Shown here piece after piece: positions 55,513-63,843 of a stretch of DNA of 64,000 bases. Made by a program: the position numbers and the translations under genes. The DNA lies in NCBI GenBank assembly GCA_022396035.1, contig JAIOXO010000004.1, forward strand, positions 1 to 64,000, read 5' to 3'. The number at the start of each line of letters is the position of its first letter. Position 1 is the stretch's first letter. The DNA comes from Actinomycetes bacterium (lineage in GTDB: Bacteria > Actinomycetota > Humimicrobiia > Humimicrobiales > Humimicrobiaceae). Under the pieces are notes generated by a model that worked only from the letters and a program-made list of their open reading frames with translations, did not search any database and was not told the origin of the DNA.

Positions 55513-57801
55513 TCAGTTTTGGTCTAAAAGTGTTATGAAAGTCTCTACCACCTGGGGGTCAAAATGCTGTCCTGATTGCTGCTTTATGTGGCCAAGAGCT
55601 TTCTCTTTGGACCAGGCTTTACGGTAAGGTCGGTCGCTGGTTAGGGCGTCATAGACATCTGCCACTGCAAAGATGCGCGCGGCCAGGGGGATCTGATTGC
55701 CTTCGAGACCGCGAGGGTAGCCGGTTCCGTCCCATCTCTCATGGTGGCAGTAGGGAATATCCAGAGCAGGGCTTAAAAAAGAGACGGGAGAAAGCATCCT
55801 AAAGGCATGCTCGGGGTGTTTTTTCATAATTTCCCATTCCTTTTCTGTCAGCTTGACGGGTTTGAGTAGAATGGAATCAGGGATACCCATCTTACCAATA
55901 TCATGCAGAAGAGCGCCTCGCCTTATGTGTGCGAGCTCTTCTTTATTTACTTCTAGCTTCTGGGCTATACGCAGTGTCATCTCGGTTACACGCCTGCTGT
56001 GTCCCTCGGTTTCTTCATCCTTTAGGTCCAAAGCATAAGCCCAACCTTCGATGGTGGAATCATAGGCTTGAAGAAGCTCTATATTGGAAAGTTCCAGATT
56101 GTGAAAAAGATCCGCATTATCAATAGCAACTGCTATTTGCCCGGCCAGGGTATCCAGAAATGACAACCAGTCTTCATTGTGTTCAACTGGTTTCCGGTGA
56201 AAGATTTCCAGTACTCCCTGGACCTGGCCTTTTACAATAAGGGGTGCATTATAATAGGAGGCAAAGCCCTCCTGTTCTATAAGCTGCTCGTAGTGCGGCT
56301 CCTTTTCTACCTGTTTTAGGTCTGGAATATGTACAGACTCACGTTTTGAAGCTGTGCGGCCTGCGTAGCCTTCACCTAAATTGAGATTAATGCTTTTAGG
56401 GTCAAAGACGTTAAAACCGCGCCAGTCTTCATATTTTAAAAACCCTGTATGCCGGTCAAGCCTCAAAATGGCGGTAGAAGCGCTGTTTAAATGTTTGGTG
56501 ATTTCATCTAGAATGACCCAATAGGTAACCCTTATATCCAGGCTTCCGGTTATTGCCATATCAATATTTTTTAAAGTCTGTACTTCCTCCAAATGCCTTT
56601 GGGTGCTTTCGTGAAGTTGTTGGCGATGTAGAGCAGAACCTGTCATCTCTCCAATGGTGGTTAGCAATTGAAGATTAGAAGCGGAAAAAAGCTTCCTATC
56701 TGGTTCCTTGGGGCGGTGAATTGCCAATATACCCAGAAGCTCCATGGTAGATTTTAAGGGGGTAAAAATCAAATGGTCTAGGTTGGCTGTGCGGTCTAAA
56801 TGCAGGACATCTAAGGCAGTAAGTTTGTTACATACAATGGTTTTGTCAATTTGCTTCATAATATTGCAAAGCTTCTGCTCCGAGGAGAAGCGTTTGCCTA
56901 TACCCTCTTTCCACTGGCCTCTGGCTTCAGCTACTATAATGTGCTTTTTATCTTTGGTCAGTAGCAGCACCATACCATCTTGAGCTTTTAACAAGTTACA
57001 GACATGATTTAGTATGACAGTCAGCATTTCTCTGCTGTTCCCAGTAGTCCGCAGGTGTGCAGATAAGGAGTTTAGGACAGAAAACTCCTTGTTTTGAGCA
57101 ATAATTTTTTCATCTTTCTTCTTCATTTCGGTGATATCTAATATAGTGCCTATTAATTTAGCCGGGTTCCCATTTTTCTCATATATTACTTTGCCTACAT
57201 TATAAACCCAGCGCTCCTGTCCGTTACTTTTTCTGATTATTTTGTATTCCTCGTCAAAATTTAAACTTTCTTCATATGTTGCATTATGAGTCTTTAAGAT
57301 AATATCTTTATAATCAGGATGGATAATTGAAGTCCATTCTTCAAACATATACCTGGACTTTTTATCAAGGCCGAAAATCTCACACAGAACTTCTGAGCAT
57401 TCCCATGTACCAGAAGAAATATCTACAATATAGCTTCCTATGCCTGCAGCTTTCTGGCTTTGTCTAAGAAAGCCTTCATTTTTTTCCAGCTTCATCTGTT
57501 TCTCTCTAACATAGCTGCTAAGTTTGCCCAATCCAACAGCAATAGCAAAATATGCAAATAAGATGAATAGGAAGTTTATAAATGAAAGCTGATGAAGGTA
57601 TAAAGAAGATATCCCTATTATGATACTAGACCAGGCAGCAGCTACCAGCCCTCCAGCCAATCTCCACGTCCAAGCAGAAAAAACAACCAGGAAAAGAAAT
57701 AATACGGCTGTAACAACTGGGGGCAGAAAGTATATAAAAGCAGTAACAAGCAGAGCATATCCAGCTGCAACAAACATTATCTTTTTATAGGTAAAATTCA
57801 T
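55513..57801 (-). CDS. Multi-sensor HD-GYP phosphodiesterase
   Basis: A 762-residue signalling protein, probably degrading c-di-GMP. N-terminal membrane helices (about 10-90); a PAS domain (about 110-225; EWTSIIHPDYKDIIL and TILDITEMKKK); two GAF domains (about 245-385 and 410-545); then HD-GYP at the C-terminus with GHSRRVTEMTLRIA, LLHDIGKMGIPDSIL, CHHERWDGTGYPRGLEG and ADVYDALTSDRPYR. All HD-GYP metal ligands are visible. It follows the broken diguanylate cyclase gene on the same strand. Confidence 0.93.
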   Translation of the reverse strand: MNFTYKKIMFVAAGYALLVTAFIYFLPPVVTAVLFLFLVVFSAWTWRLAGGLVAAAWSSIIIGISSLYLHQLSFINFLFILFAYFAIAVGLGKLSSYVREKQMKLEKNEGFLRQSQKAAGIGSYIVDISSGTWECSEVLCEIFGLDKKSRYMFEEWTSIIHPDYKDIILKTHNATYEESLNFDEEYKIIRKSNGQERWVYNVGKVIYEKNGNPAKLIGTILDITEMKKKDEKIIAQNKEFSVLNSLSAHLRTTGNSREMLTVILNHVCNLLKAQDGMVLLLTKDKKHIIVAEARGQWKEGIGKRFSSEQKLCNIMKQIDKTIVCNKLTALDVLHLDRTANLDHLIFTPLKSTMELLGILAIHRPKEPDRKLFSASNLQLLTTIGEMTGSALHRQQLHESTQRHLEEVQTLKNIDMAITGSLDIRVTYWVILDEITKHLNSASTAILRLDRHTGFLKYEDWRGFNVFDPKSINLNLGEGYAGRTASKRESVHIPDLKQVEKEPHYEQLIEQEGFASYYNAPLIVKGQVQGVLEIFHRKPVEHNEDWLSFLDTLAGQIAVAIDNADLFHNLELSNIELLQAYDSTIEGWAYALDLKDEETEGHSRRVTEMTLRIAQKLEVNKEELAHIRRGALLHDIGKMGIPDSILLKPVKLTEKEWEIMKKHPEHAFRMLSPVSFLSPALDIPYCHHERWDGTGYPRGLEGNQIPLAARIFAVADVYDALTSDRPYRKAWSKEKALGHIKQQSGQHFDPQVVETFITLLDQN

Positions 57802-58016
57802 TTGCTTAAAAAATATTTTGTTATCATTATATAAAAATTATTATTATTTTAATATATATTATTAGTAAGAAGAGTTTTGTGATTACAAATATGTTAATAG
57901 AATACTCTAAATAAAATAGCAATATGGGGCTTTAAATTAAAAAAGAGAGGCGGTTTACAAACATCATATATTTTGAACTAGGCAAAGCGTACTTTTATAA
58001 TATAAGGGACTGGTTT
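57802..58016. other. 215-base AT-rich spacer between two c-di-GMP genes
   Basis: No supported gene. It should hold the promoter of the HD-GYP gene on the minus strand; several AT-rich -10-like sequences exist, none decisive. Confidence 0.4.
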
Positions 58017-58889
58017 TTAAGGTAGGGAGCACAATTTAATCAGATCTCCTCCGCTGTTTTTTGCTTCATACATTGCCTTATCCACTTCTTCTATTATATT
58101 ATAGGTATCCAACCCTTGTCGATATTGACATATACCTATTGAAAGCGAGGTTTCTTGAACTTTTAGGCCATTGTAGCTGTCCATTATCCTCGCTGCTATT
58201 TCTTTGGCTGGGCCTATTTCAGTGTTTACTAATATCACAGCAAATTCGTCTCCACCATACCTTGCCACATAGTCTATTCAATCCCTGGTATTGGCCTTTA
58301 ATATGGAAGCTGTTTCCTTTAGCAGCACATCTCCTTTTAAGTGGCCCTGGGTATCATTTACTTTTTTAAGATTGTCTACATCTATCATTAACAAACAGAA
58401 AGGGTTTCTATACCTTTCAAACCTTTTAATTTCCCTGTATAGACAGCTATAGAAAAATCTTTGGTTGTAGATATCCGTTAGAAAATCTTTTATGGATTGT
58501 TCTTTAAATGCGTCCAGCAAGCTTATATATTCTGTTACCTCCCTAAAGACAAAAATTTTACCAACCGCCTCTCCTTTTGATCCTGTAAGAGGTGAAACCA
58601 AGACACTGAAGGTTACATCTTTTCCTTTGTTCTTAAAAGCAATGTCTGCCCTAAAGCTATCTAGTGATACATCTTCTAAAGCGTTGGCCAGCTTTGCTGC
58701 CTTCTCCTTATCAGCTATGGCTTTATTTAGAAGAGATTTAACATTTTGGACAGTCAATTTTTCATTGCCATGCAAATGGCTAGCGGCCAGTAAATTGTGC
58801 ATGGCACTGTTTATTGCTATATGTTTACGGCTGTCTATAGCCAGTACAGGGTCTTGTGATTTTTCAAAGTATTTCATAAATTCAACCAT
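58017..58889 (-). pseudogene. Diguanylate cyclase (PAS-GGDEF) interrupted by one in-frame UGA
   Basis: Residues 1-203 hold a PAS-like domain (VLAIDSRKHIAINSAM, VFREVTEYISLLDAF) and the first half of GGDEF (KDFLTDIYNQRFF, LLMIDVDNLKKVND). At 58278-58280 the frame reads TGA between TRD and IDYVARYGGDEFAV; the same frame then continues to a proper end (ISEEVDKAMYEAK-like region). Everything else, including the GGDEF motif, is intact. Either a recent nonsense mutation, a sequencing error, or readthrough. The C-terminal part alone could start at a GTG at 58268 but would lack half the domain. Confidence 0.8.
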
Positions 58890-59126
58890 TTATTTGCTCC
58901 ATCCGTAGAATTTACCAGTAGCCCAGAGGTCATATTCACTTATATTTATAGTGTCATTTAGGGTGGCGCCTTCCTGGTTTAGTTTTATATCTGTGGGGTG
59001 GTTTTTGCTGGTTTCTGATAAGAAGGGTTTTAGGTCGAATATTTTTATGATTCCATTGCCAAAATATACCAGGATCGTGGTGTCGGTATTGATGCTTACG
59101 TTTTCTATTTCAGGCAATAAGGGCAT
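58890..59126 (-). CDS. DUF2442-like protein
   Basis: A 78-residue protein: IENVSINTDTTILVYFGNGIIKIFDLKPFL and NISEYDLWATGKFYG resemble DUF2442, short proteins often found in toxin-antitoxin-like or mobile settings. It stops directly before the diguanylate cyclase start. An upstream TTG at 59138 is an alternative start; no SD is clear. Function unknown. Confidence 0.6.
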   Translation of the reverse strand: MPLLPEIENVSINTDTTILVYFGNGIIKIFDLKPFLSETSKNHPTDIKLNQEGATLNDTINISEYDLWATGKFYGWSK

Positions 59127-59201
59127 GGTAGTTAACAAAGTAAAGGTTGATTACTATGAATAATATAATAGCAATATAAAGGATAATATGGTAGGGAATA
59201 A

Positions 59202-60717
59202 TTGGATTACGACCTTTACAAGGATCTTGGGATTCCCGGTGAAACAATTAAAGCAAGGCCTCACTTAAAAGAAATGCTAAAAGGTTGCAGCAATGGTATA
59301 TACAGCAGAGTACTGGCAGTTGACCAGGATAGGTTGTCCCGGAATATAAAAGACCTCCAGGTTTTAAAAGAAGTGCTCAAATATAATAATGTAAAACTCA
59401 TGCTTCAGGATATAGTGCTGGACCTTAATAATAAAGATGATGATTTTATGTCTGACACCCAGGGTATTTTTAGCAAAAGGGAATTGAAAGTAATTGCGGA
59501 GCGGACAGCCAGGGGGAGATACTATAAAGCTAAGCAGGGTAAATTTCCATCCGGAGGAAACAGTATTACTTATGGATATAAACTTGATGATGAGGATAGG
59601 TTGGTTATAGATGAGGAGGAAGCCAGGGTTGTAAGAAGGATATTTGATTTAATTGCAAACCACGGCTGGTCCTGTTACAGAGTGCCGGATGATTTGAATG
59701 CCCTGGGGATTCCCACCAGGCTCAAGAAACTTTGAAGGACTTTAAAGTCTAAAAGATATAATAGATTTTATGAAAATAAATGGACAGGAATAATGTAAAA
59801 AGCATCGTTTACAATGACCTTTACTATAAAGATGAATATATTTATGCAAAGAACAGCAAATTTGATTTTGTAAAACCGGTTAGCATTAAAAAAGAACCAA
59901 TAATTTCTAAAAGGTTATTCCTTAAAGCAAAAAATAATTGGCAGCTAATAAGAGTAATTATAATAATAGAGTAAAAACGATGTATATTTTAACCGGAAGA
60001 TTGTTCTGCCATAAATGTAAATATCCCTATTGTGGAGGAAGATATTCTACTAAAAAGGGTATAGTGCTTTACTATGGTGATCCAGGCAAGAAGAAGGAAA
60101 TAACTAGCAACCCATGCAAGAATGCAGAGGTCAGGAAAAAATTAATAGAGTATGTTATTAAAAATGATGTAAAACATTTTCTCTTTAATCCTGAAAATAT
60201 AAGGGACTATTTATTGGATAAGAATAAAAAAGCCTAAATAATGGCTTTAAAGCAATTTAATTTGAAAATAACAAGAATAGAATTAGGAAAGACGTCGTCA
60301 GGCGCTTAGAGTTATATTTAAATGAAGACATTTATGAATCTATTAGAAAAAGTAGTATTGCCTAAAAAATGAAGGAGAAAGAAGAAGCGCTGAAAGCAAT
60401 TGATGATGTAATATTTGGGATTAAAAAATAAAGAAAAGAAAGAAAAATTGATGGAGAAGAGGATTAATAGTTTAAAAACCCTCTTAAGTAGTATAGAATT
60501 AGGAATGAGTAAATTAGAAGATACTAATTGGAAAAGAATAATAGCAAAATTAATAGATAGAATAGAAATAAATTCTGACGGTAAAAAAACTAAAGCTACT
60601 AAGCTTGACATTTGTATGAATTATAATTTTAATAGTATAGCAGAAAAAGATATTATAGAGATTATCTATAGTTGGGCGAATGGCGGAATTGGCAGACGCG
60701 CTAGGTTCAGGGTCTAG
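59202..60717 (+). pseudogene. Large serine recombinase, broken
   Basis: A run of fragments in shifting frames. 59202-59735 gives GIPGETIKARPHLKEML, VDQDRLSRNIKDLQVLKE, ERTARGRYYKAKQGKFPSGG and the recombinase domain. 59780-59974 and 59938-60237 continue it, with a zinc ribbon (LFCHKCKYPYCGG). 60415-60717 is the coiled-coil C-terminus. The N-terminal 40 residues with the catalytic Ser are missing and there are several frameshifts. The final frame runs into tRNA-Leu, as expected for a recombinase that inserted its element there. Confidence 0.85.
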
Positions 60718-60760
60718 TGCTCGCAAGAGCATGGGGGTTCAAGTCCCCCTTCGCCCACCA
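60674..60760 (+). tRNA. tRNA-Leu, anticodon CAG
   Basis: 87 bases with CCA encoded. Acceptor GGGCGAA pairs with TTCGCCC; anticodon stem CTAGG/TCTAG encloses loop TTCAGGG (anticodon CAG); the long variable arm GCTC-GCAA-GAGC is typical of Leu; T arm GGGGG/CCCCC encloses TTCAAGT. Intact, although it abuts a recombinase remnant on its 5-prime side. Confidence 0.97.
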
Positions 60761-60765
60761 AATAA

Positions 60766-60800
60766 AAAAAGCCCTGTATTTTATACAGGACTTTTGTTTT
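60766..60800 (-). terminator. Terminator shared by the tiny peptide gene and tRNA-Leu
   Basis: Read on the minus strand, AAAAGTCCTGTAT pairs with ATACAGGGCTTTT over 13 bases with loop AAA, then T-run. On the plus strand the same positions have a C-A mismatch where the minus strand has a G-U pair, so the minus orientation gives the better hairpin. It can still end tRNA transcription from the other side. Confidence 0.8.
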
Positions 60801-60803
60801 TAG

Positions 60804-60845
60804 TTACTTTGTCTTTTTCTTGCCTTTTGATTTTTTGGTTGCCAT
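60804..60845 (-). CDS. Tiny lysine-rich peptide (13 residues)
   Basis: ATG at 60845-60843 opens MATKKSKGKKKTK and stops at TAA (60806-60804). Seven of 13 residues are Lys. The SD GAGGTG lies five bases from the ATG, a promoter (TTGCTT, 17, TATTAT) lies upstream and a 13-base-pair terminator starts four bases after the stop. The whole unit is about 110 bases. It could be a real micro-protein, for example RNA- or ribosome-binding, or a small RNA with a leader peptide. No homologue comes to mind. Confidence 0.55.
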   Translation of the reverse strand: MATKKSKGKKKTK

Positions 60846-60881
60846 TTTCACCTCGCAGGGCTTATATTGAATAATGAGATA

Positions 60882-60910
60882 ATAATATTCTCAAACAGGG
60901 TAAAAAGCAA
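60882..60910 (-). promoter_or_regulatory. Promoter of the tiny peptide gene
   Basis: On the minus strand TTGCTT (60910-60905) and TATTAT (60887-60882) are 17 bases apart. Transcription would start near 60875, about 30 bases before the ATG. Confidence 0.5.
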
Positions 60911-60969
60911 TTATTTTTTTTGGGTTCAGGTTTAAACTAATTTATTATATTATTAAATAAATCCTGAAA

Positions 60970-61188
60970 ATGAAAAGGATAATTTTAGACACCAGAAAAA
61001 CTAAAGATGTAGGCAGGCAGGGTATTGGTTGTGCAATGCTGGCACTTGTATTCTTGATTGGGTTTTTGGTGTTCGCGATTGTGCAGCATAGAAGTCTGGG
61101 ATTAATACTAGTGCTTTCAGGTTTGGTACTGGGGTTAACAGTTTTATATGCTTATGTATTTTTCAGGAAAAGCAAGAAGAATAAATAG
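60970..61188 (+). CDS. Small membrane protein, two helices
   Basis: A 72-residue protein with a charged start (MKRIILDTRKTKDVGRQG), two hydrophobic segments (about 20-40 and 44-66) and a Lys-rich end (RKSKKNK). No family recognised. It may be co-transcribed with the DUF948 gene 43 bases later. No strong SD. Confidence 0.6.
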   Translation: MKRIILDTRKTKDVGRQGIGCAMLALVFLIGFLVFAIVQHRSLGLILVLSGLVLGLTVLYAYVFFRKSKKNK

Positions 61189-61231
61189 ATGATACTAATT
61201 AAAAATTATACTGTAGGTAAGGAGTATAGGT

Positions 61232-61585
61232 ATGACTTCTCTAGAGATAGTTGGACTGGTGGCCATTATATTAATGTCGGCATTTTCTATTGTGGCCATA
61301 GTGGTGGCCATACCCTTGTTTAAACTTTTATCCAAAGCCAACCGGATAATAGGCAGTTTTAGCAATAAGGCAGATCCCATGGTAGAAGATCTTGGTTCAA
61401 TGGTAAACAAGCTTAATTTAGAAATAGCTTCAATAAATGATATAACCCAGAGTGCTGGGTCCATAGTGGAGCAGCTGGAAAAAATTATAAGGTTAGCCAG
61501 GATTGTGGTAACCAGTCCCATAATAAAAATAATAAGTACGGCATCTGGCCTGATAAGCGGTGTAAGGAAAACTAAGGGCAAGTAA
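61232..61585 (+). CDS. DUF948 (YtxG-like) membrane protein
   Basis: A 117-residue protein with an N-terminal membrane helix (residues 5-30) followed by a helical, coiled-coil-like region and a short hydrophobic end. This is the DUF948/YtxG pattern, a general-stress-associated family. SD AAGGAG seven bases before the ATG. Followed by a YtxH-like gene, the same pairing as ytxG-ytxH in Bacillus. Confidence 0.7.
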   Translation: MTSLEIVGLVAIILMSAFSIVAIVVAIPLFKLLSKANRIIGSFSNKADPMVEDLGSMVNKLNLEIASINDITQSAGSIVEQLEKIIRLARIVVTSPIIKIISTASGLISGVRKTKGK

Positions 61586-61600
61586 ACAGGAGGTATACTT

Positions 61601-61780
61601 ATGGATAAGAAGAAAGCAGGCTTTATTGCAGCAGGAGCAGTTGTAGGCGCTCTTCTGGGATACATACTCAGCAGAATAGGTACAGACAGGGTTCTGGATA
61701 TGCTAAAAGAAAAAAATATTATAAGCCCGGAAATTACTAATCTTATAGATGATTTTAAAGAAGGTCTGAGATCTGATTAA
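61601..61780 (+). CDS. YtxH-like small membrane protein
   Basis: A 59-residue protein: MDKKKAGFIAAGAVVGALLGY, a Gly-rich membrane helix, then a helical tail ending EGLRSD. Perfect AGGAGG SD eight bases before the ATG. The Gly-rich helix with a charged tail fits YtxH/DUF-type stress proteins. Its stop overlaps the converging treT gene by four bases. Confidence 0.72.
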   Translation: MDKKKAGFIAAGAVVGALLGYILSRIGTDRVLDMLKEKNIISPEITNLIDDFKEGLRSD

Positions 61781-63024
61781 CCGGCAGTACCTTTAACGTA
61801 TTTGTGTTTATTAAACCTGTATATGGTTTCAAATGAGTTAAACAGGTCCAGATACTGTTCCAGGTACCTTATAAGCAGAAATCTGGATCTAACCGTTTCC
61901 CTTGCTTTTGTTCCCATGTCTTTCCTTAATTGTTCATCTTGTACAAGCTGTACTATCCTCTGGGCTGCTTGCTCTACCGAAGACACTAAAAAGCCATTGA
62001 CGCCATCTTCTATCTGATGGACTATTCCCCCGGTCTTTCCTCCGATAACCGCGGCGCCCTTCCACATAGCCTCGGTTACGGTAAGGCCAAACCCTTCTTT
62101 AAGTGATTTTTGCAGAACTACAGCTGCCTTGCTCTGCAGCGCATTGACCAGGGCTGAATCCTGGTGGCTCAATATTTTAATATGGTCATCCTGGTGTTTG
62201 AGCAGGTTCTGGTAAATCTCTTCGCCCTCCGGATCATCGGTGGCTATATTGCCCAGCAGGACCAGGTTGCAGTCTACTTTTTTTCTGGCAATGTTGAAAG
62301 CTTCTATAACTCCTTCAGGGTCTTTCCATTTATCGAACCTGGATATCTGAACCACCAGGGGGAGATCGGTGGGTATATTGTAATGCTGAAAACGGTCTTC
62401 AATTTCCTTTTCACTCAATTTCTTATTTTTTATGCAGAAAGGGTCGATGGCGGGCATAAAAAACACCTGGGGAGGTTTTATGTTCTGCCGGTATTCTTTC
62501 AAGGTCAGTATGGCTGTGTCATAATGCTGTATATATTCATTGAGGTAGGAAAACAGTTTCCTGTCCGGAGAAGAAAGGTCAATATGACATCGCCAGATCC
62601 ACGGTTGCCGTTTTTCATAAAACTTAATCATGCCCAGGGGCTGGGGATCATGAACTACAATAAAATTGTGATCCATACGGTTACGGATCGAATTTTCAAA
62701 AAGAACCCTTTCGTAAATTTCTTTTTTTAATTCGGTCAGATGTATCTCTGCCCCCTGGAGAGCATTATGTATTTTTTTGGTGATGCTAAAAAAGTCAGGC
62801 GAACCCTGTATAACTTTCCATTCTGCCTTTATGCCCACGCTGTTCATCAGCAGGGTAAGGGGTGAGAGTATTTCCGCCACTCCTCCTCCATAGAATGTTG
62901 AGTTGACGTGGGCAACATGAGCACCCTGCAGAGGTTTGGCTTTTTCTTTAATTCTGTCAATGGTTTTTTTATCCACAAACTGTTTATAGTCATCAACATC
63001 TATCAGTCGCTGATTGTAATCCAT
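61777..63024 (-). CDS. treT: Trehalose glycosyltransferring synthase-like GT4 glycosyltransferase
   Basis: A 415-residue GT4 enzyme that can join NDP-glucose and glucose into trehalose. AHVNSTFYGGGVAEILSPLTLL near residue 38, FSITKKIHNALQG, VVHDPQPLGMI and WRCHIDLSSPD are typical of TreT and related trehalose synthases; the donor site is QISRFDKWKDPEGVI and KEGFGLTVTEAMWKGAAVIGG. It provides a second trehalose route beside OtsAB. SD AAGGAAGG. Other GT4 sugar specificities cannot be excluded. Confidence 0.85.
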   Translation of the reverse strand: MDYNQRLIDVDDYKQFVDKKTIDRIKEKAKPLQGAHVAHVNSTFYGGGVAEILSPLTLLMNSVGIKAEWKVIQGSPDFFSITKKIHNALQGAEIHLTELKKEIYERVLFENSIRNRMDHNFIVVHDPQPLGMIKFYEKRQPWIWRCHIDLSSPDRKLFSYLNEYIQHYDTAILTLKEYRQNIKPPQVFFMPAIDPFCIKNKKLSEKEIEDRFQHYNIPTDLPLVVQISRFDKWKDPEGVIEAFNIARKKVDCNLVLLGNIATDDPEGEEIYQNLLKHQDDHIKILSHQDSALVNALQSKAAVVLQKSLKEGFGLTVTEAMWKGAAVIGGKTGGIVHQIEDGVNGFLVSSVEQAAQRIVQLVQDEQLRKDMGTKARETVRSRFLLIRYLEQYLDLFNSFETIYRFNKHKYVKGTAG

Positions 63025-63115
63025 GGCCCTTCCTTATCTGTTTTAATTAATATAGAATTATAAAGAAAATTTTCTCATAAATCTAAACATATAATTTTTG
63101 CCAGGGAGTAGTGTT

Positions 63116-63694
63116 TTGAAAATAAAAAACTTAAAACCGTTAATGGCCATATCTGCTTTGTTTTTAATTATTTTATTTGGCCTGGGTTGTTTTTTATCTC
63201 AGGGCAGCAGTAAAACAGAAATGAAAAAAGATACAGTTACTGAGCCGGGATTTGATGAAACCAGTCTGGAAGAAATACAGGCGGCGGAGGGTCTGGATAC
63301 TTATGGCTATCTCCAGCGGCTTGTGGTGCTGGGGGCTGAGCTGGAAGAGGCTGTGGATTATGGCCTGAAAGGAGTCCAGAAATATGAACAGGGACAACTG
63401 AAAATAACCGATATGGATAACTATATCAAGGAATATATAGAACAGGTAGAAGAGGTAGATGCCGGTTACCGCAGGCTGGTTGCCCCGGAAGGTTTAGAAA
63501 GTATAGATAAACAGTTTAACCTGGCCCTGGAGCATTTTAGGCAGTCAGTCAGTTACCTGTACCAATATCTGGATACCAGCCTGTTAAACATAAATAAAAA
63601 AATTGAATACCTCCAGGCAGCATTCCAGCAAATCCAGGAAGGTAAGCAGCAATTGGACCTGGCTTTGGAGAAAATAGACCAGTATGGGCAGTAA
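63116..63694 (+). CDS. Lipoprotein of unknown function
   Basis: A 192-residue exported protein. Signal peptide with lipobox FGLGC, then a Ser/Thr/Lys linker and a mainly helical domain (LEEAVDYGLKGVQKYEQGQ, YRRLVAPEGLESIDKQFNLALEHFRQSV). No family recognised; the helical heptads resemble substrate- or wall-binding lipoproteins. Start TTG at 63116 has AGGGAG seven bases before it; a TTG six codons earlier lacks an SD. Confidence 0.7.
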   Translation: MKIKNLKPLMAISALFLIILFGLGCFLSQGSSKTEMKKDTVTEPGFDETSLEEIQAAEGLDTYGYLQRLVVLGAELEEAVDYGLKGVQKYEQGQLKITDMDNYIKEYIEQVEEVDAGYRRLVAPEGLESIDKQFNLALEHFRQSVSYLYQYLDTSLLNINKKIEYLQAAFQQIQEGKQQLDLALEKIDQYGQ

Positions 63695-63720
63695 TTTCAG
63701 TGTGGTTTAAATGACCGGAC

Positions 63721-63801
63721 GGTTATCTGCAGTTGATAAAATACAGTTTTAAAAGTAATATATTAATAATTTTCGGCCCTGTAGGGCCCAGAAGATAACC
63801 G
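63721..63801 (+). promoter_or_regulatory. Nested dyads before the ligase gene
   Basis: CGGTTATCT (63720-63728) pairs with AGATAACCG (63793-63801) and encloses the hairpin GGCCC-TGTA-GGGCC (63775-63788). Two TATAAT boxes follow at 63811-63816 and 63818-63823, so the dyads lie upstream of the probable promoter. Confidence 0.4.
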
Positions 63802-63843
63802 GTTAATACTTATAATTTATAATCAATAATATAGAGGATGATT

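Noticed and set aside
58278-58280. Selenocysteine at the in-frame UGA
   Set aside because: GGDEF domains have no Cys at this position and no clear recoding hairpin is seen; other genes here use TGA as an ordinary stop.
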